From contig JAODUP010000184.1 in NCBI GenBank assembly GCA_025642065.1, positions 181,001 through 245,000 on the forward strand: DNA of 64,000 nucleotides, read 5' to 3'. The position numbers and the translations under genes are program-made. Within the stretch, counting starts at the first letter, position 1. The number at the start of each line of letters is the position of its first letter. The stretch is from Paralvinella palmiformis (lineage: Eukaryota; Annelida; Polychaeta; Terebellida; Alvinellidae). The notes beneath the pieces are model-generated. The model was not told the DNA's origin, did no database searches, and saw only the letters and a list, made by a program, of their open reading frames with translations. Below are positions 24,477 through 35,325 of this stretch, piece after piece.

Positions 24477-25368
24477 AGAAGAAGAACGTAGGAAAATGGT
24501 TATGTGAAATATTCACTGAATAAGTGTCGAGTGCGGTGAATGCCCAATATGCATACACACATTGATGCGCGCACATACACACGCTCTCCTTTTGGATATT
24601 CCCCTATTTTAAGCAAATATCCCAACGGGGATAACCATGAACAATGGAAGTCAGAATGACGTTTGTCATCCGGCGAACAAGGACGTCAGAGAATAATTCG
24701 GCAAGGAAGTGATAAGCACGCACACATCTGCGCAATTATCGCCGGCATGACAACGCGCGTCAGCGGCTACCGCGGAAGCCAGCCATGTGAGTAGAGAAGG
24801 CGTTACAACGGTTGCTTAGCCACGTTCTTACATACTTCTCCAGTAAACAATGGCTGATCACTGGAGAGCCTGGCGTCAACGAAATGCAGGGGGGGAATTT
24901 CTTTCGTAATAGACCCATTGCATGATGACGTCAAAAACCAAAACAAACCAGGCACGCTTTGCATTGTGGGATTTATAGGGGGTCCGCTGAGCGATAATAC
25001 CGTGATAATCCCGCCATTTTAACCTTAAACGTCAATGTTCCGGATCTGTTATAATCATGCCAAAAACTAACTCCTGCGTACCGTATTGTCATGCTACTAG
25101 TAAGCGATATAAACATTTAAGTTGGCATGTGTTAGCCGCGGGATGAAACGCTGAGAAAGCGTTGGGTAGTTTTAATTCGAAATGACAATTTGCGAGTAAA
25201 TTTTTTATAATTACAGTGTCAGTGTAAGCCAGTAAAGATTGACTAAAACAGTGAAAGGCGCAAATAAAGTGTAAATTACCAATATTATTATCTATCAGAT
25301 CATAGATAATAATATTAGTAAATAAAGTGTAATTTACCATATTATTATATCCATAAATAATAAATTAA
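24477..25368 (+). repeat. Tandem duplication, copy 1 (about 0.89 kb)
   Basis: Nearly identical to 25375-26264, from gaagaacgtaggaaaatggt to ccataaataataaattaa. It contains a tgacgtca motif, the run gatttatagggggtccgctg, and near 25057 an ATG opening MPKTNSCVPYCHATSKRYKH. That spacing is compatible with the start of a THAP-type zinc finger, but the frame stops within about 30 codons. Confidence 0.9.
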
Positions 25369-25374
25369 TAAGGA

Positions 25375-26264
25375 GAAGAAGAACGTAGGAAAATGGTTAT
25401 GTGAAATATTCACTGAATAAGTGTCGAATGCGGTGAATGCCCAATATGCATACACACATTGATGCGCGCACATACACACGCTCTCCTTTTGGATATTCCC
25501 CTATTTTAAGCAAATATCCCAACGGGGATAACCATGAACAATGGAAGTCAGAATCACGTTTGTCATCCGGCGAACAAGGACGTCAGAGAATAATTCGGCA
25601 AGGAAGTGATAAGCACGCACACATCTGCGCAATTATCGCCGGCATGACAACGCGCGTCAGCGGCTACCGCGGAAGCCAGCCATGTGAGTAGAGAAGGCGT
25701 TACAACGGTTGCTTAGCCACGTTCTTACATACTTCCCCAGTAAACAATGGCTGATCACTGGAGAGCCTGACGTTAACGAAATGCAGGGGGGGGGGATTCT
25801 TTCGTAATAGACCCATTGCATGATGACGTCAAAACCAAAACAAACCAGGCGCTTTGCATTGTGGGATTTATAGGGGGTCCGCTGAGCGATAATACCGTGA
25901 TAATCCCGCCATTTTAACCTTAAACGTCAATGTTCCGGATCTGTTATAATCATGCCAAAAACTAACTCCTGCGTACCGTATTGTCATGCTACTAGTAAGC
26001 GATATAAACATTTAAGTTGGCATGTGTTAGCCGCGGGATGAAACGCTGAGAAAATGTTGGGTAGTTTTAATTCGAAATGACAATTTGCGAGTAAATTTTT
26101 TATAATTACAGTGTCAGTGTAAGCCAGTAAAGATTGACTAAAACAGTGAAAGGCGCAAATAAAGTGTAAATTACCAATATTATTATCTATCAGATCATAG
26201 ATAATAATATTAGTAAATAAAGTGTAATTTACCATATTATTATATCCATAAATAATAAATTAAA
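25375..26264 (+). repeat. Tandem duplication, copy 2 (about 0.89 kb)
   Basis: Direct repeat of 24477-25368, with only a few bases (taagg) between. Differences are minor: cgttaacg versus cgtcaacg, a longer G run near 25789, and aaaatgttggg versus aaagcgttggg. Its right-hand half is also matched in inverted orientation at 26530-26700, so part of the unit forms a long inverted repeat. Confidence 0.9.
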
Positions 26265-26529
26265 TTTACCAATATACTGGACTCTATTCTTCTTCTTTTC
26301 GTTAAATATAATTTTAGTGTGATTTACTATGAACATTACATTTTAACAGTCTTTGTTATGTGCAGTGAATATTATTGTACTATGGCTTACAATGTTGAAT
26401 ACCACACTTTACTATCATTTTATAAAGTAGCAATGACGGACGATTAGCATATAGTTATAATCTGATTTTCAGTTTTGGAATACAATTTTTCAACAGTGTC
26501 GGCTTTTTCGTTGTCGAAGCAGAGTTAAA

Positions 26530-26700
26530 CTGTACGCAGAAGTTAGTTTTTGGCATGATTATAACAGATCCGGAACATTGATGTTTAAGGTTAAAATGCC
26601 GGGATCACCACGGTGTTATCGCTCAGCGGACCCCCTATAAATCCCACAATGCAAAGCGCGGCTCGTTTGTTTTGGTTTTTGACGTCATCATGCTTCAGGC
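26530..26700 (-). repeat. Inverted partner of the 0.89 kb unit
   Basis: The reverse complement of about 165 bases matches 25820-25978 well: the tgacgtca motif, gatttatagggggtccgctg, then cggatctgttataatcatgc. Similarity stops after tgcgta on one side and before gcatgatgacgtc on the other. The arrangement resembles long terminal inverted repeats around 550 bases of unrelated DNA, though no target duplication was found. Confidence 0.7.
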
Positions 26701-27859
26701 TTATTGGAGGCGTCACTAGTTAATGTTCGTCCTAGGTCAGTGTTAGTACTATTACTACTACGCTGATAGTAATGCTATTTACTGAGAAACTAACTTTGTT
26801 ATCCGATCACTGTTAAATTGTGTACACAATGACCTATGCCTGTTAGCCAAATGGTTGACGTGGCGTCTATATGTTGGCATGGATATCAGGTTTTTTTTGT
26901 TGATGATTTTAGCACATGGCCTTGTTATTGCGTGCGATATATATTCCACTTGTGGTGATTGAATGAAGGGCTGTTTTGATTAGCCTTGCCGTTGGTCATA
27001 TCTTAGATGTTAAGATAAATGACACGACCCGAGCCAAAACCTTTTATTGAGGGATGAAACAACACAGAAACAGCCAAGTGCCCAACTGTGAGACACGATA
27101 CCACAGCCTGGCGCTTTGCAGCGTAGTATAACTCACATTCTGTACCACAGGAGCACCATAGCAGAGCGCTGACTTCAAAGCGTGTTAAATATAAATGACA
27201 GCTACAGTGCTGTATTTATTAATTAATTGATTATTATGAATACATAAATATGTATAATGATTTTCACGCACGCACACACACACACACACCCCACACACAC
27301 ATATGAATTAACTTACAAACATTCTGATCATCAACGAACGTAGGGGAAACATGGGGGGGGGAGATATTTCTCGCTATCAAATAATATTCTCTTGCGATCA
27401 TGTTTAGTAATTTCTTCAAATGAAATAAATTTACAAATATTGTCATTACATAATTATTCTTATTCATGATTACCGTATTCAGCTAGATGTTATAAACGCG
27501 TGCTATAAGGTAAGAATAAAGGATTCAAAGACCGTCCACCAGAATCAATGTAGATATATATTTCCTGACCAAGTTGATTTATTGGTAATTGTGAAAGTAA
27601 ATATACCAGGATATGGTGTAAGTGCAGGAAGGGCGGGGCCACCTGGTGTGGTTACTAGGAACTAATTAATATTCACACGGTCATAAATCCTGGTCGGACA
27701 GCACACCTGTTGGCTGCGTAAACAATGTACCCATCCTTAGTGCAGTAACGGCTAGTTTATGACAGTGCAGGATCATATGCCAAAAGCCGAGGATTTCATT
27801 TTTCTGTTGCTTACTGTGATATCAAATAATAATAATATACAATATTTGTATAGCGTCCT
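26701..27859. other. Intergenic
   Basis: No gene recognised. An AC-rich microsatellite with interruptions lies at about 27268-27302. A weak copy of the aataataataatatacaata... dispersed repeat lies at about 27822-27860. Confidence 0.5.
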
Positions 27860-27869
27860 ATATAATCTG

Positions 27870-28062
27870 TAAGATTGATGATTATTGGTGTTTTACGGCC
27901 ACTTTTGTGCATACGGTAGGTTAAATGGCCCGAGCAACCTCCAAAGGTAATGAAGCGAAGTCAAAGATGAAACACCCTTCAGATATGACCACTCCGATAT
28001 TCGAACTCAGAATAAGTGATCTGTGGTCCAACGCGCTACCAACTAGACCACGGAGGCGCCCC
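27870..28062 (-). mobile_element. SINE family 1, full-length copy
   Basis: Read on the minus strand it begins ggggcgcctccgtggtctag (tRNA-like A box) and has a degraded B box (gttcgaatatcgg-like). The shared body follows (cttcattacctttggaggtt... gtgcacaaaagtggccgtaa), then a short ATC-like tail. It is flanked by the direct repeat ATATAATCTG (27860-27869 and 28063-28072), a 10-base target duplication. Confidence 0.85.
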
Positions 28063-28480
28063 ATATAATCTGACATACGCAACTTCAGGTGAGATAAGTT
28101 GAAATAAAAAGTTAATTTTCTATCAGGTGGCATACACTTTCTGATAGTCAGTGGTAAACTGTTCCACGGGGTTCGGTCGCTCCGGCCTTTCTGAAACGCT
28201 AGCTATTACCATATGTCACTCGGTGTACTTTTGGTACACTTAAGGGAAAAGTTTGATTTAAATTTGTAATATTTTATAGAAGTAACCCAAATTCCCACAT
28301 TAATAATGATGATCTCTCATAGATATAAGGAAATATTCCTGATTACTTGAGGCTAGCCTTTACAGCTTCCTCGGTTTCCAGATTGTAAGGAGGGACGGAT
28401 GAAAGTCATGTGTGTTGACCTCAGATGGTACAAGGATTATGTAGTCATCTCGATCCTGATTAAGTAAGGTCACGGATTCT
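28063..28480. other. Intergenic, no gene recognised
   Basis: Unique-looking DNA. The last part (from about 28440) begins an inverted copy of the repeat also found at 36660-36910. Confidence 0.45.
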
Positions 28481-28860
28481 CTGGGTTCGCCATTGTCATA
28501 ACCTCCCGTACTCAACCTAACTAACTGCTACTAACTGACCCCGTCTTGGGCTCATTTACATAAATCTGACAGCTCGGTCGATTTTTATTGTTACAAAATT
28601 GCAAAACTATCTTCTTAGGGAATTTCACTATATATAGTTTTCTTCCGCCATTTCGGTAACATACGAGGCTGTTTGGACGAACTGTACTGTAATAGTCATA
28701 AATAAGCTTTTGTTCCGAAAATACGTGTTTGGCCAAAGCCCTGTTATTATGACCGGATGCAGTTATCATTTTTACCCTGTTTTCGAAAACAGAAGTTGTT
28801 ATGTTTTGACAATCTCAGACAATTTTTAGTCACATCCTCATCGAAAACGTGTATTGCACA
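28481..28860 (-). repeat. Inverted copy of the 36.6-36.9 kb dispersed repeat
   Basis: The reverse complement aligns by eye with 36660-36910: ccaagcatataatttcggag versus ccaaacacgtattttcggaa, cttcgtatgttac versus cctcgtatgttac, and gtcagttagtagt versus gtcagttagtagc. The open stretch here (28769-28521) is therefore probably not a gene. The repeat appears linked to the P2X7-like exon at 36333. Confidence 0.6.
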
Positions 28861-29059
28861 TGGAAGCAATGATTAACCAACAATCACAGATCGATTTTAT
28901 GTGAGCACAGAAATTAGTTATTTCGTTTCATATAATGACATGAAAAAGATATGATTGTTTAACCTGTTCACGAGATGAAAACAACAAAAAATAGTTTTGA
29001 CAATCAAAATGCGTACTGCTCATGCGCAGATACAAACCGAGCCCTCTACCAAACGAGAT

Positions 29060-29418
29060 CGGTGTAGCAGGAAATCACACACCCTGTAAATCACAAACCC
29101 CCCACTCGTGACCTAGGAAATCACATACCCCCCACCTCCCTGTAAATCACAAACCCCCTTATAATATACCACACATACCAGTAGTGATAGTGTTTTTAAT
29201 TGCATTTCACCATAAGCCTTCCTGCCATATCTGATTTTAATATGAACAACACATATTTGTACGTTAGAAATGGTTCAAATTGTTTTATACAAATTATTTT
29301 GCACAAAATTAATTAGGTTTGTGCTTAAGAACGGTATGTCTGCTAAATTGCAACAAAAGTATATCATAGGTCAGGTTTTAATCTAATAACTAAAAAATAG
29401 GAAAAAAGGGGGATCGAG

Positions 29419-29464
<46 letters not shown>

Positions 29465-29589
29465 TTACATGGGGATAGGGTGTTAGTACAATCGGTATCA
29501 GTGCTGGGTGGAGGGAGTGCGATTCCCAGGGGGGTTGTGATTTCCTAGGAATTTACAAACCCTGGGGTGTGCAATTAACTGCTACACCG
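29060..29589. mobile_element. Inverted-repeat element, about 530 bp
   Basis: The left end cggtgtagcaggaaatcaca and the right end (reverse complement) cggtgtagcagttaattgca are alike. Further inside, both arms carry repeated aaatcacaacccccc-like motifs. The middle includes a long AT microsatellite (29418-29458). No clear target duplication was found, and the outer boundary on the right runs into a partial repetition (gggacaccggg). Confidence 0.5.
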
Positions 29590-29745
29590 GGACACCGGGT
29601 AATACAAACAGCTTACATTCAGTGCTGTCAGATTTCAGGTTCTGTATCTGGCTTCAAGATGGCGGCGCCCACAGACCACTAATATTCGATTACCGAACAC
29701 TTTGAACTGGAATATTTAATATGTTCATATTTCGACATCATTTAT
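29590..29745 (-). repeat. Inverted relative of the 36.0-36.2 kb region, part 1
   Basis: The reverse complement reads ...gcgccgccatcttgaagcca... and aligns with the two similar blocks at about 35990-36050 and 36070-36230. It is interrupted by the element at 29746-30642 and resumes at 30643. Confidence 0.6.
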
Positions 29746-30642
29746 AACGATAACCGGTGAAAACCCCCTCCAGTCAAAAACCCCTTCAGTCTAAACCTCT
29801 TCCGGTCAAAACCCAATTTTTGGAAAATAAGCCCGATTTTCTTGTAACTTATTTTATAAGAAATAAGAAGAACATATTCAAATAATTGATACCAAAGATA
29901 TAAACTATTGGAGTTTATATGTACATATATTCTTCGTGCAGAAGCGTTTGACCACCTTTGTGATTTACTATAACTTCCATGGTTGTCATAAGAATGAATG
30001 ATTAATACACCAGAATCTAACAATATTTATAGCACTCATGTGACACTTGCTACTTGAACCTTCTTTTGATGTTCCCAATGAACTGCTCAATTATTGATCA
30101 TGGAATATGATTAGCTACACTGGAGGGTCCGATCTCAATTACATTTATCAAATCAGTAGCTATGATCATGCATTTTATAAATAATTACTATCAGGCTCTT
30201 CAATCATATTATTTCATGATTCACTGAATTAAGGCTCCCCAATTGCAATAATCCCTTCAGTAGCTGAGATCAAACAATTTAAACATATTGTTAATTACTA
30301 TCAAGTTATTTCATTATATTGTTAATTACTCCCAAGTTTTTTTCATTATATAGGTCAAACATTGCACTAGGTCATTTTTATTGATAATAATATTATATGT
30401 CTACTATTGTCATATTGTATATTCTTTATGTAGTTTGTATGTTTTATTGTATATATGTGTGTTTTTCCAGTCTGTGGAGGTTGAACAAAGTAAATATATT
30501 ATTCTATTATTTAAGGCTTCCCAATTACATTAATCTCTTCAGTGACTAAAATTAAACATAAGAGTTTTTTTGACCATTTGACTATATATCGCAGGGGATT
30601 TTGACTGGGGGGGTTTTGCCCGGATGGGTTTTTCACCTGGAT
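29746..30642. mobile_element. Nested inverted-repeat element with 8 bp target duplication
   Basis: The ends are related inverted repeats: ccggtgaaaaccccctccag on the left, and on the right a reverse complement starting ccaggtgaaaaacccatccg. Both are followed by cagtcaaaa. The direct repeat TCATTTAT lies on both sides (29738-29745 and 30643-30650). The interrupted sequence, compared with the uninterrupted relative at about 35900-36100, continues correctly across the gap, so this is an insertion of about 897 bp. The internal region has no recognised coding; the open stretch 30023-29742 spans an end and is not a gene. Confidence 0.7.
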
Positions 30643-30716
30643 TCATTTATGATGTGTGAGCATATTTGTATTAGTCCTGAAATTTTGAAATGAGGGTGAA
30701 CTGTTCCATTAAGATT
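30643..30716 (-). repeat. Inverted relative of the 35.85 kb region, part 2
   Basis: The reverse complement reads ttaatggaacagttcaccct ... ggactaatacaaatatgctc, aligning with aaaggaactgttcaccttaa ... tgactaatacaaatattttc at about 35844-35900. Confidence 0.6.
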
Positions 30717-30916
30717 GATTCAGACCTCAGAAACCTTGTTGGGCGATACCCAAAGAAGTTCACCCGAATACCGAGGAGTAATCCCACGACGTGCCTTGCA
30801 CGCGCACACAACCATCCAGTAGCGCGACCTGAATATGACTGGAAGCCAATGCAGGCGTTCAAGGCCTTTGTTATGTCGTCTCGCTTACGAGTACAGTTTA
30901 ACTCTCTACCGTTTGT

Positions 30917-31109
30917 AGGGCGCCTCCGTGGTCTAGCGGTGGCGTGTTGGACCACAGATCACTACCACCCGTGTTCGAATCCCGGCGTGGGCATATCTGA
31001 AGGTTGTTTCATCTTTGACTTCGCTTCATTACCTTCGGAGGACGCTCGGCCCATTTAGCCTACCATGTGCACAAAAGTGGCCGTTGTACACCAATACTCA
31101 TCATCTGCG
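30917..31109 (+). mobile_element. SINE family 1, full-length copy
   Basis: Begins gggcgcctccgtggtctagc, with B box gtgttcgaatcccgg, shared body (cttcattaccttcggaggac, gtgcacaaaagtggccg) and a short catcatc tail. It is flanked by CCGTTTGT (30909-30916 and 31110-31117). The open frames crossing it (30690-31058 +, 30955-30671 -) are not genes. Confidence 0.85.
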
Positions 31110-31117
31110 CCGTTTGT

Positions 31118-31700
31118 GGATGCGTCATGAGTGCGCTTGGCTGGCCATATAGGAGGGCATTGCCAGTATTTTGCAAGAATCCCTGGTGATATATGCCGCC
31201 AGATACGACCAATATTACGAATTTGCTAATAGCAGACTTCAGATATCGCATTTCCATGCCTCGCCGTGGTCAGCAATGTATCAAAGTGTACTCCTAAGTT
31301 TATCGCTGACCGTGCTTCGCTCACAGTTTTCTCACCTACCCGAACCTGGATTTCGTTCATCAGTTATCCTCACCTGATGTTTTGGTATGAAGATAATGAG
31401 CTCTTGAGTATAAACAATACTTACGTGGCTCTAGTACCGTTGCGGTAACCTATACTTATCTTCTGAAGTACTTATTTCTACAGAAACGCACTGAGCTCTA
31501 TCACTCAAGTAGGAATTAATCCACGAGAGGACGCTTAATTATGGCCACCCACAAAAGAGTATTCAAGACGCCTTTGAAGGATTGTACGATGAATAACGCC
31601 AAAAGCAGCAGACAAGTCAATTAAGACTAGTGCTGTCATAGCCCTTTTATTTCATGCTTCAGCAATGTCGTGATGGACCTACACTATACATGAGTACTCG
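31118..31700 (-). mobile_element. CR1/L2-like LINE, decayed reverse transcriptase
   Basis: Reading the minus strand from about 31690 down: L-V-L-I-D-L-S-A-A-F and then I-H-R-T-I-L-Q-R-R-L-E-Y-S-F, a stretch similar to L-S-W-I-N-S-Y-L-S-D-R, then I-Q-V-R-V-G-E-K-T-V-S and N-L-G-V-H-F-D-T, and near the end Q-I-R-N-I-G-R-I. These are in the order found in CR1/L2 reverse transcriptases. They are broken by stops and frameshifts, and the Y-A-D-D core block appears deleted. Same clade as the 3' fragment at 6362-7215, opposite strand. Confidence 0.65.
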
Positions 31701-32688
31701 AGTAAGATTCTAGACGATTAGCAACAAATTTCTATAGGATCTTAGACAAAAAGCGAGTTAATACACCGGTCGGTCGTCTTTCAACACCTCCTTATCCATA
31801 CAGTTATCGAATAACGTTCTCTATTTATAATCTGAGAGGCGTTACTCTTGCCGCGCCATGTTGAATTTTGAACCAGTGGCGCCTCCAGCGACCGGAGGTA
31901 TTTCTCAGATAAACAAAAGCTCTCTGGTTGTCCACATGTGATCGTGTACATGTGTGCGCATGGTTGAAATGAATTGCCAATACTAGTACTATATGTTACA
32001 TGATCACATACTCTTTTATTAATTAACATTTTAATTGTGCACACATGATATCGAAGGAAACGAAGCTCTGAAACGGTAAATACAAATTAAGTGATTTCAC
32101 AGCCCAGTCACTTAATTAATTCATAGCCTACAATTTGCAATCACTTGACAGCTGATCAGAAAATAATTGACCGTGGGTTAGGTTATTTCACAGCTTTGTG
32201 TGTGGAAGGCGTAATTTTTTAATGAAAACAATTAGGTATATATGAGGTAAATGCATACAAACATACTTTCATCATGTCAGTTTATCATAGTCCATAAATT
32301 TTTATTTATTTGGATATATACATATAATGATATATACAGCTATTATAACGCTCCCATAACACAATTCACCATATATTCATCATGTCCGTTTATCATATAT
32401 TAACTTAAAAATTATAAGTTCATTTAAAGTCTAGACCTCAATAATATAGACCATGCAATATAGGCCTGCCCAGCTGAGAACAAAGAATATACATGCAATA
32501 TTAACAATGTTTATGTTTGCATTAACATGTTAGAGATAGAGAAATTAGTACTTTCATACAATAAGCGGCATCAAATCTCTTGTGCCATGGGTTCATCTAT
32601 AGTTACAATCAGTCATTTGTTATCAAATGGACAGAATAACCCAAATTGCTTCCAGCTCTAAACAACCACTACTACAAAAATATGACAT
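31701..32688. other. Intergenic, 3' flank of the minus-strand gene
   Basis: On the minus strand two overlapping AATAAA signals lie at 32301-32310, about 380 bases past the stop of the gene at 32689. A short block near 31838-31905 (gcgaccggaggta) is an inverted relative of 34090-34160. The stretch 32044-31781 is open on the minus strand but unrecognised. Confidence 0.45.
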
Positions 32689-32844
32689 TTAGTCCAGATC
32701 AGTGAACTGTTTAAAGTTAGACAGAATATACCCAGAGATGTAATAGATACATGCATTGACTACTGTAACAGATAACACCAGTAAATATCTAACCAAGAGA
32801 TTGGCCTGTTTACATGGTATCTCATCATCATAGAACTTCAAGGA
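32689..32844 (-). CDS. Unrecognised membrane-protein gene: terminal exon
   Basis: A minus-strand exon after the acceptor tgttctgtttcag, phase 0, 51 residues and a TAA stop. It starts SLKFYDDEIPCKQANLLVR, followed by a strong hydrophobic segment (about residues 20-42: YLLVLSVTVVNACIYYISGY) and a polar end (ILSNFKQFTDLD). One transmembrane helix with a short C-terminal tail is likely. It joins in phase to the exon at 33163-33290. I do not recognise the family. Confidence 0.5.
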   Translation of the reverse strand, partial: SLKFYDDEIPCKQANLLVRYLLVLSVTVVNACIYYISGYILSNFKQFTDLD

Positions 32845-33162
32845 CTGAAACAGAACAATGCCTTGTAAAATAATGACTTGAACCAAGTGCATACACAATG
32901 TGTAAACACATGTTTTCCTTTTTTCAAGTTGGTTAAAGAATTTGATTTGATATGCATTTAAGTTATGAAGAGAAATATACCAATTAAAGCATATGAGCTG
33001 AACATTCAAGTACTAATTCAGGTGCTGGTAATCCTTTTTTTGTATTAATTAATTAAGATATGAAATGGGCTGACAAAATTTCATGGGTTTGATGCCTTGT
33101 TTCTTATTTAATTAATTTTATAATACCAATTTTCACCATTAATATTTATAAATATTAATTAC

Positions 33163-33290
33163 CATCACAGCTGGCCCTGTCTCCTGTATAGGTCTCCTAT
33201 CTCTTAATACCTTCCTCTTTGATTTCAGTGGATGCATGTGGTAGATTTGGTACATCAAAAATAGTTCGAATAGCATTCTAGATAAGTTGT
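33163..33290 (-). CDS. Unrecognised membrane-protein gene: internal exon
   Basis: A minus-strand exon between the acceptor atgaaccag and the donor GTGATG|GTAATT. It begins with 2 nt that complete a codon begun in the exon at 33702-33741, and ends at phase 0 as the terminal exon requires. It encodes 42 whole codons: NLSRMLFELFLMYQIYHMHP, then a strongly basic LKSKRKVLRDRRPIQETGPA. A hydrophobic stretch followed by a positive cluster is typical of a membrane segment with a cytosolic loop. Confidence 0.5.
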
Positions 33291-33499
33291 CTGGTTCATG
33301 AATTCCATTTCAGTGAAATACATTCTACAATTAGTATTCAAATAATTTAAATCTTTCCTCATAATATATCTGAACGACAACAATTAATAACCCATCTTTT
33401 ACTTCTGTCAATAGAAAAAATAACAAAATGAATGTTTCTATCACTATAGTTGAGGTATTTAATAATTAATTTCATAACATTTAAATTATAAATAGAAGT

Positions 33500-33539
<40 letters not shown>

Positions 33540-33701
33540 ATAAGTACCAATTGCTTACGTTTAAAAATAAATATGGATGCAGGTGATCATGTAAATACTC
33601 AGCTACTTATAATTATTGTAATTAGGGAAAAATTATCTGATTATAGTAATGTAATTTTAGAAGTCCAATTATATTATTAACAATAATAAAGTAAAATATA
33701 C

Positions 33702-33741
33702 CTCCCGTCCATAACATCTTCAGTGGCTCCAGTACATGTAA
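33702..33741 (-). CDS. Unrecognised membrane-protein gene: small exon
   Basis: A 40-base minus-strand exon between the acceptor aagcgtacag and the donor GGGAG|GTATAT, reading LHVLEPLKMLWTG plus one base. That base and the first two of the next exon make Asp (GAC), so the phase fits. It is short enough that phase agreement and the splice sites are its only support. Earlier exons at higher coordinates were not found. Confidence 0.35.
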
Positions 33742-35117
33742 CTGTACGCTTATGTATATCTTACATACCCATTTTGTGATTAATAGGTTGATATTGTTCA
33801 ATAAATTTAATCAGATTTTGTCTGAAACAAATATAGATCTAGATAGATCCTGCTTGGGCCTACTGAATGGGTCATGTCAAATAGGGGCGTGTCTACTTCA
33901 AATTGTTATGTTTATTTTTTAAATATCCTTTATTAAGTTTATTTTAAAAAGCCAGATCATATCAAATTTTTACACTAGAATTCATTTCCTTTCGAGAATG
34001 TCTTTATCTGTGCATACTTTTTCTGTTACTGCAGCCGAAAGCGGCTCAGAATGAACCAGTGCCATTAGGCGCCGTGTTAACGAAGGGAGCTGTCCGTGAC
34101 AATCTACCTCCGGTCGCTAGGGCCCTGGCGCTCCATGAATTCAAAATGGCGTCCCATGTTAAAACGCGAAGTAACACGTCTTGTTATAAATAGTCTTTGA
34201 TATAACCCCATCGCTGGAAATTCCCCCCCCCATCCCCGTATTTTGAATGAACGGCGAAATCGAATCATTGTTTCACTATCGAACGTGCGAAATAAAGATA
34301 TATAATTGTCAGCCAGTGAAAAGGTGTCGAGAGGTTTCGAAAGCATCCACAACCTTTGCTCGTCACGTATATTACAGACCATTTAGGGCACGAATGAATA
34401 GGGAATGAGAAATAGATAAAACAACCGGCGAACAAACCATTTAGATGATTATGGTAGTATAATCATCATGATTATGGTATGCCTTGTTTTCTATGTCATG
34501 TAATCATTAATAAGCTTACATAATAATAATAATAATAATAATAATGATGCAGTTGTAAGTGGAATGTTTTTTACCAATAACCAAGTCCAATGCCGTATTA
34601 GCTGTATTCCCCAAATCACATGATTTTTCATTCAGTTTCATAATCTATCTGGTAAGCTGTACTAGTGTAAGTGAAAACCCTAGAGTCAGTATCCCTACGC
34701 TCGGTATCCAGCCCGATACTACCCGAGTGGTATCTGTAATACCATATCCACTTGGAACATACGTCTCATACCATGGCTGCTTTGATCTTGCGTGGAGCAC
34801 TTGGTCCTATATAGGGTCACTCGGACCAGTGACTTTGCTAAATGAGGAGGATATTCTCTCAGAAACTCCATGGGTTAATCTTCCTTCCTATAACTGACGT
34901 GACTGCCGGCGTAGAGGAGTTCACGGAGAACATTCCAGAGGTACTTGAACCCATACCTTGAAGTCACCATACGATACTATATGCAGTCGCTTTTAGCAAA
35001 CAACTTCTGCAGATCTTGGAACAGGAATTTCAGCAATCTACTCGGAGCATAACGACCCTCCAGCTGGCGAACACTGGAAGGCCCCCCTAGTTTTACCCTG
35101 TTATTCTACGTGAGTGT
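33742..35117. other. Intergenic or upstream intron
   Basis: AT microsatellite at 33500-33538 just below and (TAA)n at 34523-34543. The block 34090-34160 is an inverted relative of about 31838-31905. A + acceptor-like tgttactgcag at 34025-34034 precedes a short open stretch (PKAAQNEPVPLGAVLTKGAV...), but it overlaps this repeat, so it was not called. Confidence 0.4.
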
Positions 35118-35131
35118 TCGATGTTTGTATA

Positions 35132-35325
35132 TAGGGCGCCTCCGTGGTCTAGCGGTAGCGTGTTGGACCACAGATCACTACCACCCGTGTTCGAATTTTG
35201 GCGTGGGCATATCTGAAGATTGTTTCATCTCTGACTTAGCTTCATTACCGTTGGAGGTCACTCGGCCTATTTAGCCTACCTTGTGCACAAAAGTGGCCGT
35301 AAAACACCAATCATCATCATCATCA
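35132..35325 (+). mobile_element. SINE family 1, full-length copy with 14 bp duplication
   Basis: The copy with the longest target duplication: TCGATGTTTGTATA at 35118-35131 and 35326-35339. The tRNA-like head has A box tggtctagcggta and B box gtgttcgaat. The shared body ends gtgcacaaaagtggccgtaa, then an ATC repeat tail. Confidence 0.9.

Noticed and set aside
30690..31058. 122-codon + frame
   Set aside because: Its second half is the tRNA-like head and body of a SINE with target duplications, and its first half is repeat flank.
34025..34195. Exon after a tgttactgcag acceptor (PKAAQNEPVPLG...)
   Set aside because: The region is a dispersed repeat (inverted near 31838-31905), and no partner exon matches in phase.
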